From Rhodococcus sp. ARC_M6 (lineage in GTDB: Bacteria > Actinomycetota > Actinomycetes > Mycobacteriales > Mycobacteriaceae), in assembly GCF_022810305.1 (NCBI RefSeq), contig NZ_JALGQH010000005.1, forward strand, positions 186,001-250,000: DNA of 64,000 nucleotides, written 5' to 3'. The notes beneath the pieces are model-generated. The model did no database searches and was not told the DNA's origin. It was given only the letters and a program-made list of their open reading frames with translations. A program made the position numbers and the translations under genes. Positions within the stretch are counted from its first letter, which is position 1, and every line of letters begins with the position of its first letter. Shown here piece by piece: positions 25,680 through 34,615 of this stretch.

Positions 25680-27320
25680 ATGACCACTGTCCAAGAGCCG
25701 AACGCGCCGGAGGCGGCGACCGCACCCGATATCCACACGACCGCGGGAAAGCTCGCGGATCTGCGGATTCGGCAAGCGCAGGCGCAGGCACCGAGCGGCG
25801 AAGCCGCCATCGACAAAGTCCACGCCAAAGGCAAGCTGACCGCCCGTGAGCGCATCACCGCACTCCTCGACGAAGGTTCGTTCGTCGAACTCGACCAATT
25901 GGCCCGTCACCGCTCGGTGAACTTCGGCCTCGCCGACAACCGTCCCGTCGGCGACGGCGTTGTCACCGGTTACGGCACCATCGACGGCCGCGACGTCTGC
26001 GTCTTCTCGCAGGACGCCACCGTCTTCGGTGGATCCCTCGGCGAAATCTACGGTGAGAAGATCGTCAAGGTCATGGACCTCGCGATCCGCACCGGCCGTC
26101 CGCTGGTCGGCATCAACGAAGGCGCCGGCGCCCGTATCCAGGAAGGCGTCGTCTCGCTCGGCCTGTACGGCGAGATCTTCCACCGCAACGTCCAGGCATC
26201 CGGCGTCATCCCGCAGATCTCCCTGATCATGGGCCCCGCTGCCGGCGGCCACGTCTACTCCCCCGCTCTCACCGACTTCGTCGTGATGGTCGACGAGACC
26301 TCGCAGATGTTCGTCACCGGTCCCGACGTCATCAAGACCGTCACCGGCGAAGACGTCACCATGGAAGACCTGGGCGGCGCACGCACCCACATGGTCAAGT
26401 CCGGTGTCGCTCACTACGTCGCTTCCGGCGAGCAGGATGCCCTCGACTACGTCAAGGACCTCCTGAGCTACCTGCCCAGCAACAACCAGGCCGCAGCACC
26501 GCGCGGCGAGATCACCGATCCGATCGTCGGATCCATCGAGGAAAGCCTCACCGCCGAGGACATCGAACTCGACACCCTGATCCCCGATTCGGCCAACCAG
26601 CCCTACGACATGCACGAGGTCATCCGTCGCATCCTCGATGACGACGAATTCCTCGAGGTCCAGGCCGAGCGCGCGATGAACATCATCGTCGGCTTCGGTC
26701 GCGTCGACGGCCGCAGCGTCGGCATCGTCGCGAACCAGCCCATGCAGTTCGCCGGTTGCCTCGATATCGATGCTTCCGAGAAGGCTGCGCGCTTCGTCCG
26801 TACCTGCGACGCGTTCAACGTCCCGATCATCACTCTCGTCGACGTCCCGGGCTTCCTGCCCGGTACCGAGCAGGAGTACAACGGCATCATCCGCCGCGGC
26901 GCGAAGTTGCTATACGCGTACGGCGAGGCCACGGTCGGCAAGATCACCGTCATCACTCGCAAGGCTTACGGCGGAGCGTACGACGTCATGGGCTCCAAGC
27001 ACATGGGCGCCGATCTCAACCTGGCGTGGCCGACCGCACAGATCGCCGTCATGGGCGCTTCGGGCGCTGTCGGATTCGTTTACCGCAAGCAGCTTCTCGA
27101 AGCCGCGAAGAACGGTGACGACGTCGACGCATTGCGTTTGAAGCTGCAGAACGAGTACGAGGACACCCTCGTCAACCCGTATGTCGCTGCCGAGCGCGGA
27201 TACGTCGACGCGGTCATCCCGCCGTCGCACACCCGTGGCCAGATCGTCGCCGCACTACGACTGCTCGAGCGTAAGTCTGTTTCCCTTCCGCCCAAGAAGC
27301 ATGGGAACATTCCCCTATGA
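25680..27320 (+). CDS. accD5: acyl-CoA carboxylase beta subunit AccD5 (propionyl-CoA type)
   Basis: Carboxyltransferase subunit that moves CO2 from biotin on AccA3 to propionyl- or acetyl-CoA, giving methylmalonyl- or malonyl-CoA for lipid synthesis. The 546-residue protein has both crotonase-like halves: N-terminal [20 protein letters not shown] and [12 protein letters not shown] with the oxyanion glycines, and C-terminal [22 protein letters not shown] and [22 protein letters not shown] (the second oxyanion hole, quoted in part). It is nearly identical in layout to M. tuberculosis AccD5. ATG 25680 matches the family start. Its stop overlaps accE5 (ATGA). Codon use is strongly biased, typical of high expression. 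Confidence 0.97.
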   Translation: MTTVQEPNAPEAATAPDIHTTAGKLADLRIRQAQAQAPSGEAAIDKVHAKGKLTARERITALLDEGSFVELDQLARHRSVNFGLADNRPVGDGVVTGYGTIDGRDVCVFSQDATVFGGSLGEIYGEKIVKVMDLAIRTGRPLVGINEGAGARIQEGVVSLGLYGEIFHRNVQASGVIPQISLIMGPAAGGHVYSPALTDFVVMVDETSQMFVTGPDVIKTVTGEDVTMEDLGGARTHMVKSGVAHYVASGEQDALDYVKDLLSYLPSNNQAAAPRGEITDPIVGSIEESLTAEDIELDTLIPDSANQPYDMHEVIRRILDDDEFLEVQAERAMNIIVGFGRVDGRSVGIVANQPMQFAGCLDIDASEKAARFVRTCDAFNVPIITLVDVPGFLPGTEQEYNGIIRRGAKLLYAYGEATVGKITVITRKAYGGAYDVMGSKHMGADLNLAWPTAQIAVMGASGAVGFVYRKQLLEAAKNGDDVDALRLKLQNEYEDTLVNPYVAAERGYVDAVIPPSHTRGQIVAALRLLERKSVSLPPKKHGNIPL

Positions 27321-27658
27321 CCGCAGTTACCGAGGACATCGCGCGCGAAGATGTCGCAGTTGTAGAGGCTCAGTCCGCCAACGGTGTCGTCGTCGACGAA
27401 TCTGCGGCTGACGGCGTCCTCGCTGAACTGACGGAAACCCCGGTTTCCGACGCGTCCGTGATCAAGATCGTCAAGGGCTCGCCCACCGACGTCGAGATCG
27501 CGGCGCTGGTCAGTGTCCTTGCTGCTGCAGCCGGCGGCGGCTCCGCTCCGGCCGAGACCGTTCCCACGGAAACATGGGGCGATCCGACGCAGTTCCATCG
27601 CACGCGTGCGCCGTACTCTCCGTACGCATACCTGAACCCGTCGATGCGGCGCGGCTGA
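27317..27658 (+). CDS. accE5: acyl-CoA carboxylase epsilon subunit AccE5
   Basis: Small subunit that joins and stimulates the AccA3-AccD5 complex in actinobacteria. The 113-residue protein has a long acidic, variable N-terminus (about 1-45), then the conserved epsilon core [24 protein letters not shown] and a C-terminal tail [19 protein letters not shown]. It overlaps the accD5 stop by four bases. Confidence 0.93.
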   Translation: MTAVTEDIAREDVAVVEAQSANGVVVDESAADGVLAELTETPVSDASVIKIVKGSPTDVEIAALVSVLAAAAGGGSAPAETVPTETWGDPTQFHRTRAPYSPYAYLNPSMRRG

Positions 27659-27660
27659 TC

Positions 27661-27666
27661 TAGCCT
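27661..27666 (+). promoter_or_regulatory. -10 box TAGCCT, leaderless start of maf
   Basis: TAGCCT ends 6 bases before the GTG at 27673, directly after the accE5 stop codon. Confidence 0.4.
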
Positions 27667-27672
27667 GCTCCT

Positions 27673-28314
27673 GTGACTCAACTAGTTCTGGCTTCGGCAT
27701 CCCCGGCTCGCCTCGCAGTATTGCGGGCGGCCGGGGTTTTGCCTGTTGTACGTGTGTCCGGTGTCGACGAGGACAAGATCGCGGGTGAACTCGGTCCGGG
27801 TGCAGCCCCCGAAAAGGTGGTCACGGTCCTGGCCGAGGCCAAGGCAGCTGAGATCGTTCCCGGTTTGGCTGTCGACGGTTTGACCGATGTTGTTGTCGTC
27901 GGCTGTGATTCGATGCTTCTGATCGACGGCGAATTGCAGGGCAAGCCCGGCAGTGTCGATATCGCGCGTCACCGCTGGGCCGCTATGGCCGGCCGTAGTG
28001 CCACATTGCTCACCGGCCATTGTGTAATGCGGGTGATCGACGGAAACATCGTCCGCGTGGCATCCGATCACAGCGCCACCGTGGTGCATTTCGCCAATCC
28101 GTCGACAGCAGACCTCGAGGCTTATCTGGCCACCGGAGAACCACTGCAGGTTGCGGGCGCATTCACCCTGGACAGCCTGGGCGGATGGTTCATCGAGAAA
28201 ATCGAGGGCGACCCGTCGAGTGTCATTGGCATCGGATTACCCTTGGTACGAACACTTTTGGAGCGTGTCGGCGTTTCCGTTTCCGAACTGTGGCGGACTC
28301 AGAGCATCCTCTAG
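27673..28314 (+). CDS. maf: Maf family nucleoside triphosphate pyrophosphatase
   Basis: House-cleaning enzyme that hydrolyses non-canonical or methylated nucleotides (dTTP/UTP/m7GTP type) to the monophosphate. The 213-residue protein starts TQLVLASASPARLAVLRAAG, the Maf N-terminal signature, and has VVGCDSMLLIDGELQGKPG and the C-terminal DPSSVIGIGLPLVRTLL. The GTG start is supported by the -10 box 6 bases upstream. It ends with a four-base overlap against the convergent MFS gene. Confidence 0.93.
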   Translation: MTQLVLASASPARLAVLRAAGVLPVVRVSGVDEDKIAGELGPGAAPEKVVTVLAEAKAAEIVPGLAVDGLTDVVVVGCDSMLLIDGELQGKPGSVDIARHRWAAMAGRSATLLTGHCVMRVIDGNIVRVASDHSATVVHFANPSTADLEAYLATGEPLQVAGAFTLDSLGGWFIEKIEGDPSSVIGIGLPLVRTLLERVGVSVSELWRTQSIL

Positions 28315-30005
28315 GTTACGGAATTCTTCCTGGGCAGACCCAGCGATGCGAGCGCGATTGCCAGTGCAATTGCGGCAATGATCGTCAGCACGCTTCGCTG
28401 GGCCTGCAGGAAGGCTTCTCCCGCTGCCGATCTCGTCGAGGTGTAGGCAGTTTTGACTGCGATCTGGGCCGGGCCGCTCGCGGCAAGTGCGGAACCCTGG
28501 GAACGACAGTGCGGCGCCACGCTCATCGGCGATCCTGATTCGAGTTGGCTTGTCGCACAATCGACAAAGGTTTTCTCGGCAATATCCCGGATCCCCTGAT
28601 CGAGCCCCGCTGCCTCGAGTTCTGCGACATAGTTGCTTCGCTCGTCATGCACTGCCGCAGGCGCGTTGCCCGCAACCAGGGAAAAGAACACGACTCCGAT
28701 CAATGCCAGCCCGATCGAGCTACCGACCTGCTGCACCGTTGGCAGAAGTCCTGACACCGAACCGGCGTGTTCCGGCTGAACGCTCGCGAGGATGGCCGTC
28801 TGCAAGGGCGCGACAAAGAGTCCCAGCCCGGCGCCACCGATCAGCAGGGGTCCAGCGAGCGAGAGCCACGAAGGATCCGTTCCCACCCGCCCCAGAATTT
28901 CCCCCAGCGTCAATAACGAGCCCGCGAAAACGATCATCCCGAGAATCAGCACACGGTTGCCGAGAAGTTTGTACACAGCAGACGAAAAGACCGCAGCGAC
29001 GCCCATTCCCACGGCCCAGGGCAACGTCATGACACCGGCTCGAAGCGGCGAGAATCCGAACCCGAACTGCAATGTCAGACTGATGGTGAAGATCAACGAG
29101 GTCAGCGTTCCGAAGAACACGAACGCCAACGCGGCGCCGACCGCGAACGCTCGATCTCGGAACAGTTCGAGCCGTAGAACGGGATCCCCGCCGCGTTTGC
29201 CCAACCGGTATTCGTAGACGACAAACGCAACCGCCACGGGTATCGACGCAGCGATCATCAGCACCAGCGAAATCGGCCAACCTCTCGCGCGCCCTTCGGC
29301 GAGTGGGAAAATCAACAAGAACAGCGCCAGGGACGACAACACTGCGCCCACCAGATCCAAGGACCGCACGTGCTCCGACCGAGCGTCGGCCAGGTGGAAG
29401 TAACCCAGCACCAATGCCGCGATGCCGATCGGAATGTTGACGAAGAAGATCAGGCGCCAACCCCAGTCGAAGAGATTCCACTCGATGAGCAATCCGCCGA
29501 TCAGCGGACCACTGACGGTCGCAAGTCCGATGGTGGCGCCGTAGATTCCGAATACCCTCGGGTGCCGGTCTTTGGGAAAGAGCCCCGAGATGATCGCGAA
29601 GGTCTGCGCCGACATCGAACCGGCCGCCAAACCCTGCAGGCCACGGCACACGATGAGCATCACGGCGCTCTGCGCGAGTCCACAGAGCAGCGACGCCAGA
29701 ACGAAGACCGCCAGCGCAGTCAGGAAGACGCTACGACGCCCCCAGAGATCGCCCAGGCGCGCTGCGGTGATCAGTGAGCACGCAAACGCCAACACGTACA
29801 CGCTGACCATCAGCAATTGCGCAGACACACCCGCACCCAAGTCGACGGCGATACTCGGCAACGCGACATTGACAATTGTCGCGTCGAGCAGTTGCATGAA
29901 AGCCGCAGCAAGGCTGGTCGCAAGACCGAGCCAGGGTTTCAAGGTCGATTGCGCGAGAGTAGTCCGCCCAGAGTCAGCGATGACCGGGCCCGAGTTGGGA
30001 AGCAC
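28311..30005 (-). CDS. DHA2-family MFS drug/lipid exporter
   Basis: A 564-residue transporter with fourteen predicted membrane segments, as in EmrB/QacA-type proton antiporters. Family motifs: LLDATIVNVALPSIAVDLG in helix one, RLGDLWGRRSVFL (motif A) after helix two and GPLIGGLLIEW (motif C) in helix five. The loop before the last helix is long (about 440-535) and polar, a common DHA2 feature. GTG 30005 is supported by TACTGT 6 bases upstream. The gene is absent from this place in M. tuberculosis; it diverges from three PapA-like acyltransferases and could export their product, but a drug-efflux role is equally possible. Confidence 0.88.
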   Translation of the reverse strand: MLPNSGPVIADSGRTTLAQSTLKPWLGLATSLAAAFMQLLDATIVNVALPSIAVDLGAGVSAQLLMVSVYVLAFACSLITAARLGDLWGRRSVFLTALAVFVLASLLCGLAQSAVMLIVCRGLQGLAAGSMSAQTFAIISGLFPKDRHPRVFGIYGATIGLATVSGPLIGGLLIEWNLFDWGWRLIFFVNIPIGIAALVLGYFHLADARSEHVRSLDLVGAVLSSLALFLLIFPLAEGRARGWPISLVLMIAASIPVAVAFVVYEYRLGKRGGDPVLRLELFRDRAFAVGAALAFVFFGTLTSLIFTISLTLQFGFGFSPLRAGVMTLPWAVGMGVAAVFSSAVYKLLGNRVLILGMIVFAGSLLTLGEILGRVGTDPSWLSLAGPLLIGGAGLGLFVAPLQTAILASVQPEHAGSVSGLLPTVQQVGSSIGLALIGVVFFSLVAGNAPAAVHDERSNYVAELEAAGLDQGIRDIAEKTFVDCATSQLESGSPMSVAPHCRSQGSALAASGPAQIAVKTAYTSTRSAAGEAFLQAQRSVLTIIAAIALAIALASLGLPRKNSVT

Positions 30006-30011
30006 CTGGTC

Positions 30012-30017
30012 ACAGTA
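30012..30017 (-). promoter_or_regulatory. -10 box TACTGT, leaderless start of the DHA2 exporter
   Basis: TACTGT on the minus strand ends 6 bases before the GTG at 30005. Confidence 0.4.
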
Positions 30018-30165
30018 GTCGAGGTCCTTCGGCTCTGGCAGCGCGGCGAGTTCTGTGGTGCGTCGGTGTCGTCTCGGGCACTGCCCCGATTCATGCCTGT
30101 GGATACGTGATCGGTTTAGAAAGCCAAAGATCAGACAACCCGGTCCTCTAAATGGGATAGTTCTT

Positions 30166-30190
30166 CGTCTGCCTACAAACAGGACAGACG
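30166..30190 (+). promoter_or_regulatory. inverted repeat in the leader of the PapA-like operon
   Basis: CGTCTGCCT and AGGACAGACG pair with one bulged base around the loop ACAAAC. It lies 17 bases upstream of the ribosome binding site of the first acyltransferase gene and could be an operator or an mRNA hairpin. The rest of the 216-base gap between the exporter and this gene holds no ORF; a weaker TTTAGA/TCTAAA dyad lies at 30115-30152. Confidence 0.35.
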
Positions 30191-30207
30191 GTTATCACGA
30201 CATGCGC

Positions 30208-30212
30208 AGGAG
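30208..30212 (+). promoter_or_regulatory. ribosome binding site AGGAG of the first PapA-like gene
   Basis: AGGAG lies 9 bases before the ATG at 30222 and fixes that start. Confidence 0.6.
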
Positions 30213-30221
30213 TTTTTCTCG

Positions 30222-31709
30222 ATGGATCTGAACCTGATCACCCACTGGTGCCCGCAACCGGGGAGGGTAGTCGAATGGGGCGTCACCGCAACCAGCGCTG
30301 AACGCGCCGTCTCAGCACCGATCGATCGAGATCTACCACCCACAACGATGCAGGACCGTCATGTCCGACGTGCACGTGCCGCTGCCGAGAACGGCGACCC
30401 GCAGTCGCCGTGGATCGGAATAGCATTCGACTTCGAAGGCAACCTGGACCGCGAAGCGATGACACGTAGTCTGGCGAAGTACGTTCGCCGCCACGACACC
30501 CTGCACAGCTGGTTCTCGTTCGACGAGGCCACATCGGATCCGACGGATGTCACTTTTCCCGTGCGACGGCATGTGGTGCCGTCGGAGTCGATCGACCTCA
30601 CGTGCCGGGAAGGCCCGGAATTGAGCGATCCGGAGGACGTCCGCGCACTGGTCGCGCAGCGGTTCGCTTCGGAGACCAGCGCACTCGCTTGGCCGGCATT
30701 CGTGTTCGGCGCCGTCGAGCATGCGGCGACCGCAGGCAATGCACCGAGTTTCACGATGTTCCACGCGGTCGATCACGCACATACCGACCTGTATTCCATG
30801 GTCTTGATGTACTCGGAACTGCGCGCGCTGTATGCGGCCGACGTTGCCGGTGTCGACGCGGCGTTGCCGCCGGCAGGCAGCTACGCCGAAGTGGGCCGAC
30901 GTGAATTCGCCCGGGCCTCCGTCCTGACGATGGAATCCCCCGAGGTTCACCAATGGCTCGGATATTTGATGCGCAGCGGTGGTTCGTTTCCGGGATTCGC
31001 GCTGCCCCTCGGTGCTGACGACGCCCCGAAACCAGCCATCGGTTCACGGTTCGACCTGGCCGACAGCGCCGAATGCGAGAAATTCGGCGAGGTCTGCAAA
31101 GCCAACGGTTCGAACTTCATCGGTGGAATCTTCACCGCACTCGCCATCACCGAATTCGAACTGGCGGGACGGAGCAATTACATTGCACTGTCCCCCGTCA
31201 ACACACGAACCGAGAACGACGAGTCCTCCCAAGGTTGGTTCATCAACTTGATTCCGGTGGGAATCGACATCGGCGAGAAACGATCGTTCACCGCGTTGGC
31301 CGAAACTGGACAGCAGGCGTATCACCAGGGCAAGACACTTCTGGACGTATCGGTGCAGCAGGTCATCGACGTCGTTCTCGCCAGTATGGGCGACGCCGGC
31401 GCGTCGAGCGGATTGTCGAAGACCTTGACGCCGCCGCCGCTCGTCTCGTACATCGACGGCAGACGGACGCCCGACTCCGATAGTTATGTTGCCACCAACG
31501 CAACAGGAATTGTCGGTGGAAAGGAAACGCAGATCGCGTCCGTCTGGATCAACCGTGTACACGAGGGCGCCTGGATGGCGATCTCGCATCCGGATACCCC
31601 CACCGCGCACGAATCGGTCACACGGTTCGCCACGCATCTCTCCGGAGTAATCAAAGCTGTTGCAACACAGGGTGATTACTCCTTCTCGGACACATTCGGC
31701 GTCGTCTGA
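30222..31709 (+). CDS. PapA-like acyltransferase 1 (condensation-domain fold), degenerate active site
   Basis: A 495-residue stand-alone condensation-fold protein resembling the mycobacterial polyketide-associated acyltransferases (PapA1/PapA2), which acylate trehalose and other glycolipids. Shared marks are the N-terminal PGRVVEWGV, the RRHDTLHSWF segment about residue 90, GSNFIGGIFTALAI, NTRTENDESSQGWFINLIPVGID and the late WINR. The catalytic HxxxDG motif reads HAHTDL: His185 and Asp189 are kept but Gly is Leu190. It may therefore be slow, altered in substrate, or inactive with a structural role. AGGAG 9 bases upstream supports the start. It overlaps the next acyltransferase gene by one base (TGATG), so they are coupled. 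The acyl donor and acceptor are unknown. Confidence 0.8.
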   Translation: MDLNLITHWCPQPGRVVEWGVTATSAERAVSAPIDRDLPPTTMQDRHVRRARAAAENGDPQSPWIGIAFDFEGNLDREAMTRSLAKYVRRHDTLHSWFSFDEATSDPTDVTFPVRRHVVPSESIDLTCREGPELSDPEDVRALVAQRFASETSALAWPAFVFGAVEHAATAGNAPSFTMFHAVDHAHTDLYSMVLMYSELRALYAADVAGVDAALPPAGSYAEVGRREFARASVLTMESPEVHQWLGYLMRSGGSFPGFALPLGADDAPKPAIGSRFDLADSAECEKFGEVCKANGSNFIGGIFTALAITEFELAGRSNYIALSPVNTRTENDESSQGWFINLIPVGIDIGEKRSFTALAETGQQAYHQGKTLLDVSVQQVIDVVLASMGDAGASSGLSKTLTPPPLVSYIDGRRTPDSDSYVATNATGIVGGKETQIASVWINRVHEGAWMAISHPDTPTAHESVTRFATHLSGVIKAVATQGDYSFSDTFGVV

Positions 31710-33172
31710 TGCACGTAACGTCGATCGATGGATACGGTCTCGAACCTGGCGTCGTCACCGAATGGGCGATGCAGCCCATCGAGGGTTCGCTCACCGAATC
31801 ACTGGTGCCACCGTCGTACAACCAGCATTTTCATCTGGAGACTGCCCGCACCCACGGCGTCGGCCGAAGCGTCTGGATGGCGGCCGCTTTCGACCTCCCC
31901 GGCCAATTGAACCGGCCGGCGTTGGAAATCGCACTACGCCTGTTCATCAGCCGGCACGATACGCTGCACACAGGTTTCGAGATCGACGAATTTTCCACTG
32001 TCCGTTTGGATCTCAATGCCGATACCGCGATAATCATCACGTCGGACCCGCTGACAACAGTGACCACCGACGAGCTACGGCGCCATCTCAAGCAGCGATT
32101 CACACTGGTCTGTGATCCCTTGACCTTCCCCGCGTACACCTTTGCCACCGTAGAACGCGACGAGCACTACACCGTTCTGAGCGCCTTCGACCACACCCTG
32201 GTCGACGGCTATTCACTGGTCATCGCCCTCGGTGAACTTCGGCAGATCTACGAGGGACTGAACGCACTCCCCCGCCTCGACGATGCACAGGCCGTTGCCG
32301 AGTTGATGGACAAATTGGGTAATCCTGGAAGTTTCGTACGGTACTGCGAATTGGAAGCGGACGGCCTGGTACCCGTCGACAATGATCCGCGCATCCGGGA
32401 GTGGGAGCGATTCTACGAAATCTGCGGCGGAACGTCGCCGAGCTTCCCACTGGACCTCGGCGTAGTGGCCGGACAACCAGCGCCGCAAGGTGCTGACGTG
32501 CGTGTCCTACTCGATGCGGAGCGGACTGCCGATTTCGATGCGATATGCCTCGCGGCGGGCGGCAGTGTGTTCACGGGAATTCTCACGGCAATGGGGCTGA
32601 CAACTCAGGCAAGTACCGGCAAATCGGCACTGCCACTGCAGTTTCCGCTACACATCCGCAAGGATCCCCGGTGGGCCGACGCCATCGGATGGCTCACCAC
32701 AAGCGCACCGATCACCGTGCAGGTCACCCCGGACGCCGATTTCGGCGCTTCGCTGGCGCACACACACGCGTCATTCCGTGTTGCGCTCACACTCGAGGGC
32801 CTGACCATGGCGCAGGTTCGAGATGCTTTGGGCGGGAAGATCCGTCGTACTCGTACGGATGTTTTCATGGTGTCGTACATCGACTACCGCAAACTTCCCG
32901 GTACCGACGATCATGAACTGCTCAATGCTCACCACATCAGCAACGTCACCGTCGCGGACGACGCCCAGTTCTGGATCTCGCGAACCAATCGCGGTTTGTC
33001 ACTCCGATCGCGATTCCCGGATACCGGCGTAGCGAACGTCACTATGGTGAAATTCCTCACTGAACTCGGCCGAATTTTGCAGGACATCTGCGAGCGCGGT
33101 GTAACGCCGATCGGAAGTCTCACCGAACAATTGAGAGATTCGGTAGTCGAAGCAGGTACACCGCAGATCTAG
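31709..33172 (+). CDS. PapA-like acyltransferase 2 (condensation-domain fold)
   Basis: A 487-residue paralogue of its neighbour with an intact active site: FDHTLVDGYSLV gives H162-xxx-D166-G167. Other shared marks are PGVVTEWAM near the N-terminus, the SRHDTLHTGF segment, IGWLTTSAPITVQV (the DFGWG-like region) and a final FWISRTNRGLSLRSRFPD strand. It is predicted cytoplasmic and without a carrier-protein domain, so the donor is probably an acyl-CoA or a free-standing carrier. It is the second gene of a two-gene unit that ends at the hairpin at 33206-33233. Confidence 0.82.
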   Translation: MHVTSIDGYGLEPGVVTEWAMQPIEGSLTESLVPPSYNQHFHLETARTHGVGRSVWMAAAFDLPGQLNRPALEIALRLFISRHDTLHTGFEIDEFSTVRLDLNADTAIIITSDPLTTVTTDELRRHLKQRFTLVCDPLTFPAYTFATVERDEHYTVLSAFDHTLVDGYSLVIALGELRQIYEGLNALPRLDDAQAVAELMDKLGNPGSFVRYCELEADGLVPVDNDPRIREWERFYEICGGTSPSFPLDLGVVAGQPAPQGADVRVLLDAERTADFDAICLAAGGSVFTGILTAMGLTTQASTGKSALPLQFPLHIRKDPRWADAIGWLTTSAPITVQVTPDADFGASLAHTHASFRVALTLEGLTMAQVRDALGGKIRRTRTDVFMVSYIDYRKLPGTDDHELLNAHHISNVTVADDAQFWISRTNRGLSLRSRFPDTGVANVTMVKFLTELGRILQDICERGVTPIGSLTEQLRDSVVEAGTPQI

Positions 33173-33205
33173 TTCTTCGGCACTGGGTACGGGTGGGCCG
33201 AACTT

Positions 33206-33233
33206 GCTTCCAGCGCGCCTTCGCGCAGGAAGC
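33206..33233 (+). terminator. hairpin after the PapA-like pair
   Basis: Arms GCTTCCAGCGCG and CGCGCAGGAAGC pair over 11 bases with one A-A mismatch around the loop CCTT. No T-tract follows. It separates the acyltransferase pair from sseA and lies just before the sseA -10 box, so it could instead mark an operator. Confidence 0.5.
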
Positions 33234-33235
33234 GC

Positions 33236-33241
33236 CTAGAA
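33236..33241 (+). promoter_or_regulatory. -10 box TAGAAT of the sseA-sufE-papA unit
   Basis: TAGAAT lies 51 bases before the GTG at 33293; a transcript from here has a leader of about 45 bases that includes the AGGAG ribosome binding site. No convincing -35 box. Confidence 0.4.
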
Positions 33242-33280
33242 TCGATGCAGTCCGTCTTCGAACTGATCGATTCGCCTTAC

Positions 33281-33285
33281 AGGAG
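33281..33285 (+). promoter_or_regulatory. ribosome binding site AGGAG of sseA
   Basis: AGGAG lies 7 bases before the GTG at 33293, which decides that start over an in-frame ATG at 33245. Confidence 0.65.
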
Positions 33286-33292
33286 CCAGCCC

Positions 33293-34195
33293 GTGCCCGT
33301 TGCCCCCGACCCTTCGCCCGCGTTTGCCGAGTACAGCCATCCCGACCGGTTGGTCTCGAGCGAATGGCTGTCGGCAAACCTCGGTACGCCGGGACTGAAA
33401 GTGGTCGAGTCCGACGAGGATGTCCTGCTCTACGACATCGGGCACATTCCCGGCTCCGTGAAGATCGACTGGCACCTCGATCTCAACGATCCGGTCACGC
33501 GCGATTACATCGACGGCGAGGCCTTTGCAGACCTGATGAACCGCAAGGGCATCAGTCGTGACGACACCGTCGTCATCTACGGCGACAAGAGCAACTGGTG
33601 GGCCGCGTACGCACTGTGGGTGTTCACCTTGTTCGGACATGAGGACGTCCGCCTGCTCGACGGCGGCCGCGACGCCTGGATCGCCGAAAACCGCGACACC
33701 TCGTTCGACGTCCCGTATGCCACGTCCACCGACTATCCCGTGGTGGAGCGCAACGACGCCTCGATCCGCGCGTTCAAGGACGACGTTCTCTCACACCTCG
33801 GTACCGGTCCGCTGATCGACGTGCGGTCACCGCAGGAGTACACCGGCGAACGCACCCACATGCCTGACTACCCGGAGGAAGGCGCGTTGCGCGGCGGACA
33901 CATTCCCAGCGCACGCAGCATTCCTTGGGCAAAGGCCGCAGCACCGGACAGCCGTTTCCGCACTCGCGCAGAACTCGACGAGATCTACGGCGATCTGTCC
34001 CGCGAGGACAAGATCGTGGCGTACTGCCGCATCGGTGAGCGTTCGAGCCACACATGGTTCGTCTTGACTCACTTGCTCGGTTACCCCGACGTCCGCAACT
34101 ACGACGGCTCGTGGACCGAATGGGGCAATGCCGTTCGTGTCCCCATCGCTATCGGCGAAGAGCCCGGCGACGCTCCCCTCGAGGTTTCGGCATGA
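33293..34195 (+). CDS. sseA: thiosulfate/3-mercaptopyruvate sulfurtransferase SseA
   Basis: A two-domain rhodanese of 300 residues that moves sulfane sulfur to acceptors. The N-terminal inactive domain (about 10-135) has [21 protein letters not shown]; the C-terminal domain (about 155-285) has [13 protein letters not shown] and the active-site loop [15 protein letters not shown] with Cys245. It is the homologue of Rv3283. The GTG at 33293 has AGGAG 7 bases upstream and matches the family start. It overlaps the SufE-like gene by ATGA, which suggests sulfur is passed from SseA to the SufE-like protein. Confidence 0.95.
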   Translation: MPVAPDPSPAFAEYSHPDRLVSSEWLSANLGTPGLKVVESDEDVLLYDIGHIPGSVKIDWHLDLNDPVTRDYIDGEAFADLMNRKGISRDDTVVIYGDKSNWWAAYALWVFTLFGHEDVRLLDGGRDAWIAENRDTSFDVPYATSTDYPVVERNDASIRAFKDDVLSHLGTGPLIDVRSPQEYTGERTHMPDYPEEGALRGGHIPSARSIPWAKAAAPDSRFRTRAELDEIYGDLSREDKIVAYCRIGERSSHTWFVLTHLLGYPDVRNYDGSWTEWGNAVRVPIAIGEEPGDAPLEVSA

Positions 34196-34608
34196 GTTCT
34201 CTACCACCAGCATTGGCCGAGATCGTCGAGGATTTCGCGGCCGTCGGCACGTCCGACAAACTGACACTGCTCCTCGAATTCAGCCGCGAACTTCCGCCGT
34301 TACCTCCCGAGCTCGAGCAGAGCGCGATGGAGCCGGTTCCGGAATGCCAGTCACCGCTGTTCCTTTCGGTCGACGATTCCGATCGTGCCAAGGTACGGCT
34401 CTATTTCAGCGCTCCGGCCGAGGCCCCGACCACTCGTGGTTTCGCGTCGATCCTGGCGCAGGGCCTCGACGGGCACAGTGCCGACGAGATCCTCGCTGTT
34501 CCCGACGACTTCTATTCGGAACTCGGCCTGGCTGCAGCAGTCAGCCCGCTGCGACTGCGCGGCATGTCCGCAATGCTCGCTCGCATCAAGCGTCGCTTGC
34601 GGGGCTGA
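34192..34608 (+). CDS. SufE-like sulfur-acceptor protein
   Basis: A 138-residue SufE-family protein (Rv3284 position). SufE accepts persulfide sulfur on a single cysteine; here that is Cys52 in [13 protein letters not shown], the expected context. The C-terminal half has [19 protein letters not shown] and [14 protein letters not shown], both usual. No SufS/SufBCD gene lies nearby, so it more likely works with the overlapping SseA. The ATG overlaps the sseA stop; the next gene, a PapA-like acyltransferase, starts 7 bases after its own stop. Confidence 0.92.
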   Translation: MSSLPPALAEIVEDFAAVGTSDKLTLLLEFSRELPPLPPELEQSAMEPVPECQSPLFLSVDDSDRAKVRLYFSAPAEAPTTRGFASILAQGLDGHSADEILAVPDDFYSELGLAAAVSPLRLRGMSAMLARIKRRLRG

Positions 34609-34615
34609 GAGAGAC

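Noticed and set aside
25671-26615. 314-codon minus-strand frame inside accD5
   Set aside because: Antisense to a highly expressed, well-conserved gene; the protein is a low-complexity Asp/Val/Gly sequence caused by codon bias.
34385-34615. Upstream extension of the third acyltransferase
   Set aside because: The extra 77 codons overlap the SufE-like gene in another frame and are basic shadow sequence; the ATG at 34616 fits the family start.
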